DNA from: Apostichopus japonicus
Lineage: Eukaryota; Echinodermata; Holothuroidea; Aspidochirotida; Stichopodidae
Length of the DNA: 64,000 nucleotides
Direction: 5' to 3'
NCBI RefSeq assembly: GCF_037975245.1
Contig: NC_092562.1
Location: 9,899,001-9,963,000, forward strand
The notes beneath the pieces were generated by a model. That model ran no database searches and was not told where the DNA came from. It saw only the letters and a list, made by a program, of their open reading frames with translations. Position 1 is the first letter of the stretch, and each line of letters opens with the position of its first letter. Positions 61,201 to 64,000 of the stretch are shown here, piece by piece. The translations under genes and the position numbers were made by a program.

Positions 61201-63735
61201 TACTTTGTGTATAATAATTAATACTTGTGTATGATACTTAATACTCGTGTCAGTTTAAAGGTCATTGGTTTTGACATGCATGTTTCGGATTTGCTTAAAG
61301 ATTTAATAGTGTTGTAAGAGTTTTATCCTCGGACATTCAACATGGTTCAAGTAGAAATTAAATGTCTCAGTATGGGAAAGGTATTTAAGAGAGGAAGCAA
61401 AACAATGTGGATAGTTGAGCATAATTGGCCATTATTTGACTCTCTCATATATATGAGGGCGGTGCTGGTGTCAAACGGCTTCTCGTGATTACTGTTCCTA
61501 TGATCTGTTAGATTCCGAGAATGAGTCACAGGTAGACTTGAAGTTTGGTATCTTAGTGTAAATATTCTCCTCTTTGTTGTAACCAAACGATATCTTTTGT
61601 CTCATTCTTCCCATCTTGTCTTACAGTTGTCTGTGCCCATCAGGATACCTTGGCAACCAATGTGAACTACAAAACTATTGTGACCCTAATCCATGCCTCA
61701 ACTCAGCTGCTTGTAGAAATGTTGCAAACGCACCATTTGGAACTAGTTTTACTTGTGATTGCGGTGAGGGCTACGAAGGGTCCAGATGTGAGGTTGAGGA
61801 CCTGTGTGTCCAGCTGCCATGTCCAGTGGGTGTACCTTGTATTAATTCACTGGGAACATTCACTTGTAATTTCTGTCAAAGTAAGTCCAATATACAGCAG
61901 AGGTCATGCAGACTACACCCATTTTCTAGGTGATCATTGGTGACCTTTTGACCTCTGGATGGCCACTCTACTTATAGAATTTTCTGTCAGGTTTCTACTG
62001 TTAAAACCTTTGTTCTAATCATTGGCAAATATTTTGAGATTTAAACTCAAGTTATTCTTATTTCAGTTTTGTTTATCCACTGAAGTATCTAATTAAACTA
62101 ATCAATAAATTTGTCTTGAAGTCAATATATTTTTTGACTTCTCTCATTTTAACTTTATCCCTGATTAAGTTTACATTAGCCTGGTCGTGCTGACGATAAG
62201 AAATGTATTCCTTCTTAAAATGTGTCAATAGAGGAATAACTGTTTATGGATTAAAGGGTGTGAAGACTCGCATAAAAAGAAACGTCTAATGCCGGTAATC
62301 TGACCTAGTTTCGAATGAGTTGTAACAGAAGTGTTAGACACCACCATCGATCCCAGAAAATACACACACACAGCTTGCTACCGTCGGTAATTAGACACTA
62401 GTGTACAGTCAGTACATACAGCTGCGGTCAATACCCACAGCACAGTGTACAAACGATATAGCGATGGATATCTCAGGTCCAGCTAAAGATAACAAGGTAT
62501 CACGTTCCATTACTGTCTGCATTTTGTAGCGAAAAGAGAAAACCTCACTTGCAAGCAACGGAAAGTTAACTTTTTAAAGATGGCGGTAAGCTGTTTGAGG
62601 CGAGTCTTCAATGCCTTTAAAAGGATTTCTTTCTTTCTTTGGTTGTCAGGTTCCCCTTGTACAAATAACGGCACTTGCATGAATGATCTGGAGAGTAGTT
62701 TTGTCTGTCAGTGTCTGGACGGCTTTGCCGGGCGAGATTGCAGTATCAACATAAACGAATGTGCTGGTGGCCCCTGTCAGAATGGTGCTACCTGCGTCGA
62801 TCAGGTATGTCAAGAACAACGGTGTTACATTCTAACAGTGGTGTCAGATATGGAGCATGATAGACTCAAGTCTAGCTAGTTTGCTAAAAAGTGATCTTTT
62901 GGTGCAACCACAGAGTTGGCAGGGGGTTGGGTGTGGGGCAGGGGGTTGGGTGTGGGGCAGGGGGTTGGGTGTGCTGCAGGGGGTTGGGTGTGGGGCAGAG
63001 GGTTGGGTGTGGGGCAGGGGTTGGGTGTGGGGCAGGGGGTTGGGTGCGGTGCAGGGGGTTGGGTGCGGGGCAGGGGGTTGGGTGCGGGGCAGGGAGTTGG
63101 GTGTGGGGCAGGGGGTTGGGTGTGGGGCAGGGGGTTGGGTGTGGAGAGGTCATGGCTTAGTGTTTCAGCAGGGTGATTGGAATTCAGACTATAGTGATCT
63201 ATTGATGTTTCAATCCTAGCAGGATCTTCTTCAAACGCCAATGAAAAATGGAAACAGATGTTGGACGGAACACAGGCCATTAAACTACAAGATATTTGAC
63301 CTACAATGGCTTTTTTTCAGTAGATTGCAGACTTTTCAAATTTTAGCTCTCTAATAGTGCTTTATTTAAATGGACTGTTGTATGCATGCTAGCCTGATCG
63401 TAAAAGTGACATGCATATAATCATATTGTGTAGCAAGCTGTGGTGACCAAATTATGTTCTACTGTATGATGTTTCAATAAATTTAGAATCCACAAAATGT
63501 AAAATATTAATTTGACTGTGTTATATGCATTTTCTTTCCTTACAAAATCTTTGTTGCTTTTTATAACAGGTGAATATGTTTTCTTGCCTCTGCGAAGGCC
63601 CATACACCGGGGATTTGTGTGAGCAGACACCTTGTGATGGGGTGAATTGTAATACTGGAGAGTGTGTTCTAGATTCATCTGGTGATCCTGTCTGTCTCTG
63701 TCCTCTCGGTTGGGGTGGTAACTACTGCTCTGCGG
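19175..63735 (+). CDS. Giant secreted LDLa + ~96 EGF-repeat protein (fibropellin/Notch-like), 3' partial
   Basis: Extracellular protein of at least 3,797 residues assembled from 23 exons: 19175-19256, 22480-22617, 25258-25596, 26124-26408, 27341-27571, 28306-28476, 29272-33033, 33719-33946, 35179-35463, 36309-36539, 38506-38676, 39606-40460, 41165-41452, 46749-47039, 52327-52400, 52723-55528, 56245-56363, 58170-58294, 59620-59858, 60633-60729, 61627-61880, 62650-62804, 63570-63735. Every junction keeps the frame and completes an EGF module. Order: signal peptide, LDL-receptor class A domain (28-73), EGF, Thr/Pro linker, then EGF modules to the edge. Most N-terminal modules carry the calcium-binding D/N-x-D/N-E-C signature; most modules of exon 16 do not. 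Sites of the Notch O-glucose type (CxSxPC) and O-fucose type (CxxxxTC) are abundant. It resembles fibropellins and Notch ectodomains; no CUB, Lin12 or membrane segment is seen, so orthology and function remain open. The gene runs past 64000. Confidence 0.88.
20622..20695 (+). repeat. Degenerate copy of stem-loop dispersed repeat
   Basis: Shares TCATTCAGCCTCTGAA, ATCCTGCTAGGA and ACTTACTTTA with the copies at 45478-45700 and 46470-46665, with the central stem altered. Confidence 0.6.
21282..21680. mobile_element. hAT-like MITE (CATAG.CGTAGGAG ends)
   Basis: Left end CATAGCCGTAGGAG and right end CTCCTACGCCTATG are inverted repeats with one mismatch, 399 bp apart. G-run then C-run interiors resemble the element at 16902-17270. 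No convincing target duplication. Confidence 0.6.
22480..22617 (+). CDS. EGF gene exon 2: LDL-receptor class A domain
   Basis: Forty-six codons, phase 1-1. Six cysteines in LDLa order ([33 protein letters not shown]) with the calcium cage DCSDGSDE. LDLa modules bind lipoproteins and other ligands in calcium-dependent fashion; here it forms the N-terminal head of the mature protein (residues 28-73). Acceptor TTTTCAG, donor GTAAGT. Confidence 0.95.
22871..24856 (+). mobile_element. TTAA-flanked MITE, copy A (split by hAT insertion)
   Basis: Begins AGGCATTGAAGTCTCGCC after TTAA (22867-22870) and ends CTTCAATGCCT before TTAA (24857-24860). Sequence up to 23100 and from 24732 on matches copies B (38039-38391) and C (62255-62616). 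TTAA duplications with inverted ends are typical of piggyBac or Kolobok-type transposition. The copy is interrupted by a 1.63-kb insertion. Confidence 0.88.
23101..24731 (+). mobile_element. hAT-like non-autonomous element nested in MITE copy A
   Basis: Ends CAACCCT and AGGGTTG are inverted repeats, and the 8-mer GTAGCAAG flanks both sides (23093-23100 and 24732-24739); in uninterrupted MITE copies this word occurs once. Subterminal GTCGCC/GGCGAC words cluster within about 130 bp of each end. No transposase ORF. The 8-bp duplication supports hAT; the family is not identified further. Confidence 0.85.
25258..25596 (+). CDS. EGF gene exon 3: EGF, Thr/Pro linker, EGF
   Basis: 113 codons, phase 1-1. 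EGF 1 ([13 protein letters not shown]...LQCEI) is followed by about 40 residues rich in Thr, Pro and Val without cysteine (for example [18 protein letters not shown]), a likely O-glycosylated spacer, then EGF 2 starting [17 protein letters not shown] 2 is completed in exon 4. Confidence 0.93.
25597..26123 (+). other. EGF gene intron 3
   Basis: Short intron; a small hairpin (GTACTGCC and GGCAGTAC, 25735-25759) is the only structure noted. Confidence 0.5.
26124..26408 (+). CDS. EGF gene exon 4 (285 bp)
   Basis: Phase 1-1. Ends EGF 2, encodes EGF 3 (DDCLNNNC...) and EGF 4, and opens EGF 5 ([12 protein letters not shown]). First exon of the first 285-231-171 cassette. Confidence 0.95.
26409..27340 (+). 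other. EGF gene intron 4
   Basis: No repeat or gene recognised in the 932-bp intron. Confidence 0.5.
27341..27571 (+). CDS. EGF gene exon 5 (231 bp)
   Basis: Phase 1-1. Completes EGF 5, encodes EGF 6 with unusual lead [10 protein letters not shown] and LVKAYQCIC, opens EGF 7 ([14 protein letters not shown]). Counterpart of exon 10. Confidence 0.95.
27572..28305 (+). other. EGF gene intron 5
   Basis: AT-rich, nothing recognised. Confidence 0.5.
28306..28476 (+). CDS. EGF gene exon 6 (171 bp)
   Basis: Phase 1-1. Completes EGF 7 (ends [14 protein letters not shown]) and encodes most of EGF 8. Donor GTTTGT is weak. Counterpart of exon 11, which shares WFG..C..DGDQC. Confidence 0.93.
   Translation, partial: VLVKTLSMNMHVYAHLIGLAPTVAQMETSVPPNRAKMAAPVLTDSGNTLVNAHLDF
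28477..29271 (+). other. EGF gene intron 6
   Basis: AT-rich, nothing recognised. Confidence 0.5.
29272..33033 (+). CDS. EGF gene exon 7: giant exon, 32 complete EGF modules
   Basis: A single uninterrupted 3,762-bp exon (1,254 codons, phase 1-1) that completes EGF 8, encodes EGF 9-40 and starts EGF 41. Almost every module is 38 residues with the pattern D/N-x-D/N-E-C, CxSxPC, C...GYxCxC, GxxGxxC. Exceptions: module 20 of the exon has one extra residue (SAVACVDL); modules 15, 28 and 33 begin LEC, module 8 KEC and module 30 EEC, losing one calcium ligand. Modules 27-29 resemble 32-33 plus the first module of exon 8, suggesting a five-module duplication. Acceptor TGTCCAG, donor GTGAGC. Confidence 0.97.
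33034..33718 (+). other. EGF gene intron 7
   Basis: AT-rich, nothing recognised. Confidence 0.5.
33719..33946 (+). CDS. EGF gene exon 8
   Basis: Seventy-six codons, phase 1-1. Completes EGF 41, encodes EGF 42 ([14 protein letters not shown]) and most of EGF 43, whose lead AIECASNPC lacks a calcium ligand. Acceptor AAACAAG is AG-poor in pyrimidines nearby but the frame and domain continuity are unambiguous. Confidence 0.93.
34009..34581. mobile_element. MITE with AAAGGATTGGTTCAG ends
   Basis: Left end AAAGGATTGGTTCAG and right end CTGAACCAATCCTTT are 15-bp perfect inverted repeats 573 bp apart; similarity continues imperfectly about 30 bp further in. A second inverted pair (GTGATGTCACATCCTCAC and GTGAGGATGTGACATCAC) lies inside at about 34181 and 34401. 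No clear target duplication; superfamily unassigned. Confidence 0.82.
34582..35178 (+). other. Rest of EGF gene intron 8
   Basis: AT-rich, nothing recognised apart from short GTATGGT words near 34820-34855. Confidence 0.45.
35179..35463 (+). CDS. EGF gene exon 9 (285 bp)
   Basis: Phase 1-1. Completes EGF 43, encodes EGF 44 ([14 protein letters not shown]) and 45, opens EGF 46 ([12 protein letters not shown]). Same length as exon 4 and shares its DDC..N.C opening; first exon of the second cassette. Confidence 0.95.
35464..36308 (+). other. EGF gene intron 9
   Basis: AT-rich, nothing recognised. Confidence 0.5.
36309..36539 (+). CDS. EGF gene exon 10 (231 bp), GC donor
   Basis: Phase 1-1. 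Completes EGF 46, encodes EGF 47 ([11 protein letters not shown]...LVKAYRCEC) and opens EGF 48 ([14 protein letters not shown]). Same length as exon 5 and shares DG.QC, LVKAY and I.EC residues. The donor is G|GCAAGT rather than GT, a non-canonical GC-AG intron. Confidence 0.93.
36540..38505 (+). other. EGF gene intron 10
   Basis: Holds MITE copy B (38039-38391), a TATTA repeat at about 37209-37230 and a short AACAATATTGTT repeat at 37570-37634. Otherwise nothing. Confidence 0.5.
38039..38391 (+). mobile_element. TTAA-flanked MITE, copy B
   Basis: AGGCATTGAAGACTCGCC after TTAA (38035-38038); the right end reads GAGTCTTCACAACCT before TTAA (38392-38395). Same family and orientation as copy A; uninterrupted. 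Confidence 0.88.
38506..38676 (+). CDS. EGF gene exon 11 (171 bp)
   Basis: Phase 1-1. Completes EGF 48 (ends [14 protein letters not shown]) and encodes most of EGF 49. Same length as exon 6, with shared WFG and DGDQC. Confidence 0.95.
38677..39605 (+). other. EGF gene intron 11
   Basis: Contains a short TG run at 39107-39121; nothing else recognised. Confidence 0.5.
39606..40460 (+). CDS. EGF gene exon 12: seven EGF modules
   Basis: 285 codons, phase 1-1. Completes EGF 49, encodes EGF 50-56 and opens EGF 57 ([12 protein letters not shown]). Modules 51 (LFEC) and 56 (IREC) lack a calcium ligand. By position it corresponds to giant exon 7 in the duplicated cassette order. Donor GTACGT. Confidence 0.96.
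40461..41164 (+). other. EGF gene intron 12
   Basis: AT-rich, nothing recognised; G-run near 40700, T-run before the acceptor. Confidence 0.5.
41165..41452 (+). CDS. EGF gene exon 13
   Basis: Ninety-six codons, phase 1-1. Completes EGF 57, encodes EGF 58 ([15 protein letters not shown]) and most of EGF 59. Donor G|GTAGGA is atypical but the EGF 59 remainder (TFCEEEI) is found in frame at the next acceptor. Confidence 0.93.
41488..45457. mobile_element. Pogo/Tigger-like element, 3.97 kb, no intact transposase
   Basis: Begins CAGTACTGATTTCGCTTAAC and ends with the exact reverse complement; the perfect terminal repeat is 27 bp, then degenerates into subterminal blocks of TCGATAAAAA and GTTGAAAATCG words. 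TA dinucleotides flank both ends (41486-41487, 45458-45459). TA duplication with CAGT...TCGCTTA ends is the signature of the pogo/Tigger branch of Tc1/mariner. No ORF above about 111 codons inside shows transposase motifs, so it is a non-autonomous or decayed copy. It fills most of EGF gene intron 13. Confidence 0.8.
45478..45700 (+). repeat. Dispersed repeat with stem-loop, direct copy 1
   Basis: Matches 46470-46665 over roughly 180 bp (for example TGTCTACTAATCCCCTTACA, TGCTCATTAACCTGTCTGTA) and ends in a perfect 5-bp stem GATCC-TGCTA-GGATC followed by GAAACATCAGGCC. Starts just after the pogo-like element. Confidence 0.8.
46240..46320 (-). repeat. Dispersed stem-loop repeat, inverted partial copy
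   Basis: The reverse complement reads CTCTGAAGAAGATCCTGCTA then GGATCGAAATGTCAGG, the same terminal block as the direct copies on either side. Confidence 0.75.
46470..46665 (+). repeat. Dispersed repeat with stem-loop, direct copy 2
   Basis: Second direct copy, about 1 kb from the first, with the stem partly eroded (GATTCTACTAGGATC). Confidence 0.8.
46749..47039 (+). CDS. EGF gene exon 14
   Basis: Ninety-seven codons, phase 1-1. Completes EGF 59, encodes EGF 60 (atypical [10 protein letters not shown] end) and EGF 61 (long C3-C4 loop, [13 protein letters not shown]), opens EGF 62 ([12 protein letters not shown]). Donor GTAAGT. Confidence 0.95.
47079..47312. mobile_element. Small MITE packed with TCCTGCA words
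   Basis: Left AGCCCATACAAAAAAGTCCT and right GGACATTTTTGTATGGGCT form an inverted repeat; between them AATCCTGCA/TGCAGGATT recurs about ten times in both orientations, making nested hairpins. It starts 40 bp after the exon 14 donor. No clear target duplication. Confidence 0.75.
47313..48169 (+). other. EGF gene intron 14, left unique part
   Basis: AT-rich, nothing recognised before the TATG-rich array. Confidence 0.45.
48170..49261. repeat. TATG-rich minisatellite, left block
   Basis: Tandem units of about 50-55 bp made of TATGATATGCTGTGCTATGT, TCTGTTATGGTATATTATGC and TATGCTATAG, with or without a TATGTGATGC insert. A variant string (TTTGATGTGCTATGTTCTGT) recurs 365 bp apart (about 48790 and 49155), showing a higher-order duplication. 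Interrupted by a LINE and resumes at 51780. Confidence 0.93.
49262..51779 (+). mobile_element. CR1/L2-like LINE inserted in the minisatellite
   Basis: 5'-truncated non-LTR retrotransposon: the array sequence stops at 49261 and resumes at 51780. The remaining ORF covers the end of the endonuclease, the reverse transcriptase and the C-terminal region; the 3' end is a short ACCTTA/CTTAAC-type repeat. Target duplication is unclear because the target is itself repetitive. Confidence 0.9.
49288..51696 (+). pseudogene. LINE endonuclease-reverse transcriptase ORF, broken
   Basis: From the N-terminus: endonuclease motifs (LLGDFNI, SDHRFI at about residues 70), a linker, then RT blocks ([32 protein letters not shown], the [11 protein letters not shown] catalytic Asp, FSVPQGS) and, past a stop codon at 50812-50814, YADDHSIYS and the C-terminal region ending THLFKKSFL at 51696. 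Motifs place it in the CR1/L2 group. The in-frame stop between the VPQGS and YADD blocks, plus loss of the 5' end, make the copy inactive; otherwise the frame is well kept, so insertion looks fairly recent. Confidence 0.88.
51780..52215. repeat. TATG-rich minisatellite, right block
   Basis: Continuation of the left array. The variant TATGATATCCTGTGC recurs at 51831 and 52051 (220-bp higher-order spacing). Confidence 0.93.
52327..52400 (+). CDS. EGF gene exon 15
   Basis: Short exon (74 bp) completing EGF 62: [19 protein letters not shown] then STCSE. Enters in phase 1 and leaves in phase 0 (donor GTGAAT), the first departure from the 1-1 rule. Confidence 0.9.
52401..52722 (+). other. EGF gene intron 15
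   Basis: 322-bp intron, phase 0; nothing recognised. Confidence 0.6.
52723..55528 (+). CDS. EGF gene exon 16: second giant exon, 23 EGF modules
   Basis: 2,806 bp, phase 0-1. Encodes EGF 63-85 and opens EGF 86. Only the second module ([11 protein letters not shown]) looks calcium-binding; the rest begin xPC (for example [16 protein letters not shown]) without the acidic ligands. Modules 11-21 form a subfamily with N.CxN...YQSFxCxC and a proline before the last loop ([10 protein letters not shown]), about 40 residues each. The first module has an expanded, extra-cysteine C3-C4 loop ([12 protein letters not shown]). CxSxPC O-glucose-type sites are nearly universal. Confidence 0.97.
55529..56244 (+). 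other. EGF gene intron 16
   Basis: AT-rich, nothing recognised. Confidence 0.5.
56245..56363 (+). CDS. EGF gene exon 17
   Basis: 119 bp, phase 1-0. Finishes EGF 86 ([16 protein letters not shown]) and begins EGF 87 ([16 protein letters not shown]). Donor GTAAGG. Confidence 0.92.
56484..58040 (-). mobile_element. CR1/Jockey-like LINE fragment, antisense in intron 17
   Basis: Truncated at its 5' end inside the RT fingers ([17 protein letters not shown] near 58010) and ending at 56484-56500 in TGAAA repeats on the minus strand, a simple-repeat tail usual for this group. Occupies most of the 1.8-kb intron and stops about 130 bp before exon 18. Target duplication not resolved. Confidence 0.88.
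56698..57915 (-). pseudogene. LINE reverse transcriptase ORF (5'-truncated)
   Basis: 405 codons open from the first Met, continuing N-terminally without stop to about 58037. Blocks: [31 protein letters not shown] (catalytic Asp), [31 protein letters not shown] (catalytic FADD), then the thumb and C-terminal region. The RT core is intact in sequence but endonuclease and 5' parts are missing, so it cannot be autonomous. Confidence 0.88.
58170..58294 (+). CDS. EGF gene exon 18
   Basis: 125 bp, phase 0-2. Completes EGF 87 ([17 protein letters not shown]) and encodes most of EGF 88 ([12 protein letters not shown]). Donor GTAAAT after AG. Confidence 0.9.
58295..59619 (+). other. EGF gene intron 18
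   Basis: AT-rich, nothing recognised; the 108-codon antisense ORF has no family features. Confidence 0.5.
59620..59858 (+). CDS. EGF gene exon 19
   Basis: 239 bp, phase 2-1. Completes EGF 88 ([13 protein letters not shown]), encodes EGF 89 ([14 protein letters not shown]) and most of EGF 90. Confidence 0.92.
59859..60632 (+). other. EGF gene intron 19
   Basis: AT-rich; an imperfect inverted repeat around 60218-60300 (CTTTGCTTTAAGAATCAC and GTGATTCTCAAAGCAAAG) may be a small foldback. Nothing else. Confidence 0.5.
60633..60729 (+). CDS. EGF gene exon 20
   Basis: Ninety-seven bp, phase 1-2. Finishes EGF 90 ([10 protein letters not shown]) and starts EGF 91 ([20 protein letters not shown]). 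Donor GTAGAA. Confidence 0.88.
60811..61250. repeat. 20-bp AT-rich minisatellite
   Basis: About 22 tandem copies of ACTTAATACTTGTGTATGAT with point variants (GTACGAT, GTAAGAA, TATGTATAAT), inside EGF gene intron 20. Confidence 0.95.
61627..61880 (+). CDS. EGF gene exon 21
   Basis: 254 bp, phase 2-1. Finishes EGF 91 ([15 protein letters not shown]), encodes EGF 92 with a lengthened loop ([11 protein letters not shown]), then a defective EGF 93 ([14 protein letters not shown]...TFTCNFCQ) that lacks the normal last disulfide loop. Donor GTAAGT. Confidence 0.9.
61881..62254 (+). other. EGF gene intron 21, left part
   Basis: No hidden EGF exon found that would complete module 93; remainder of the intron is MITE copy C. 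Confidence 0.5.
62255..62616 (-). mobile_element. TTAA-flanked MITE, copy C (opposite orientation)
   Basis: Flanked by TTAA at 62251-62254 and 62617-62620. Its sequence is the reverse complement of copies A and B (for example AACAGAAGTGTTAGACACCA, AATTAGACACTAGTGTACAG). Its right edge is only 33 bp from the exon 22 boundary. Confidence 0.9.
62650..62804 (+). CDS. EGF gene exon 22
   Basis: 155 bp, phase 1-0. Encodes [17 protein letters not shown] to CSINI, an EGF lacking its own first cysteine (supplied, if at all, by CQS of exon 21), then opens a calcium-type EGF ([17 protein letters not shown]). Donor GTATGT. Confidence 0.9.
62919..63148. repeat. G-rich 18-bp minisatellite
   Basis: About 12-13 copies of GGGTTGGGTGTGGGGCAG on the + (sense) strand of intron 22. 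Each unit has three G-runs of 3-4, so quadruplexes can form in DNA or in the nascent RNA. Long ORFs in all frames here are artefacts of the repeat. Confidence 0.93.
63205..63240 (-). repeat. Stem-loop dispersed repeat, inverted short copy
   Basis: The reverse complement reads TTGAAGAAGATCCTGCTAGG then ATTGAAACATCAA, the terminal block of the repeats near 45.6 and 46.6 kb. Confidence 0.65.
63570..63735 (+). CDS. EGF gene exon 23 (last seen)
   Basis: 166 bp, phase 0-1. Finishes the calcium-type EGF ([14 protein letters not shown]) and encodes one more module ([13 protein letters not shown]...[10 protein letters not shown]). Ends at a GTAAGA donor, so further exons lie beyond the window. Confidence 0.92.
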
Positions 63736-64000
63736 GTAAGATATTTACATATTTTAATATATATATGGTATTGATATGAAACATCCGTGAATATTCACAT
63801 ATTTCATGAAAACTGCTTTTTGATCTGATTACAAATGTCAGGTGAACACTTGTGTTACTGTTTTCTGATAAATACATGTAACAGTTAGCAGGTAAGTAAG
63901 GGTATAAACTTTCTGACAATTGAAATATTGAACATTTTCATATCTAAAGTATGGATGCACCAAAGTAAAATGTACAGGCAGGTGGGTTACATGTTGAGGT
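63736..64000 (+). other. EGF gene intron 23 (partial)
   Basis: Intronic sequence to the window edge; no exon recognised. Confidence 0.6.

Noticed and set aside
62857-63280. Long ORFs of 86-134 codons in several frames on both strands
   Set aside because: They are translations of the 18-bp G-rich minisatellite, which lacks stops in many frames; no gene evidence.

Overview
The window is eukaryotic nuclear DNA, very probably from a marine invertebrate deuterostome. Coding exons are short islands with GT-AG introns and abundant transposon debris. An echinoderm is the best guess, because the main gene is a fibropellin-like EGF-array protein and foldback, CR1-like and TTAA-type repeats are frequent. 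Species cannot be fixed from sequence reading alone.

Layout. (1) 1-1.1 kb: the last coding exon of ribosomal protein eS28 (RPS28, + strand), possibly with a detached 3'UTR exon. (2) 1.1-6.2 kb: intergenic sequence with a decayed non-LTR retrotransposon and a terminal-inverted-repeat element. (3) 6.19-15.16 kb: a complete seven-exon UMP-CMP kinase gene (CMPK1-like, - strand), assembled here exon by exon into 232 codons with intact P-loop, NMP-binding and lid motifs. It is tail-to-tail with RPS28. (4) 15.35-19.1 kb: intergenic DNA between two divergently transcribed genes, holding a 658-bp foldback element built of 111-bp tandem units and several hAT-like short elements. (5) 19.17 kb to beyond the right edge: one enormous + strand gene. 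It starts with a signal-peptide exon (19175-19256), then an LDL-receptor class A exon, a Thr/Pro-rich linker, and about 96 EGF-like modules in 21 further exons. The coding sequence read in the window is 11,392 nt (3,797 codons) and is still open at the edge.

The EGF gene is the centrepiece. Nearly all exons up to exon 14 are symmetrical phase 1-1. One exon of 3,762 bp carries 32 complete calcium-binding-type EGF modules with no intron, and another of 2,806 bp carries 23, mostly of a non-calcium type. Two triplets of consecutive exons have identical lengths (285-231-171 bp) and matching idiosyncratic residues, pointing to an ancient internal duplication of an exon cassette. The last third uses other intron phases (0, 2), so the 3' part probably has a separate history. 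The product should be a secreted or cell-surface extracellular matrix or receptor-like protein; no transmembrane segment, CUB domain or stop codon is reached inside the window.

Its introns are a transposon catalogue: three copies of one TTAA-flanked MITE (one split by a hAT-like insertion), a 3.97-kb pogo/Tigger-like element, a CR1/L2-like LINE inserted into a TATG-rich minisatellite, an antisense LINE fragment, direct repeats with a conserved stem-loop, and G-rich and AT-rich minisatellites. None of these carries a convincing intact transposase, and the LINE reading frames are truncated or interrupted.
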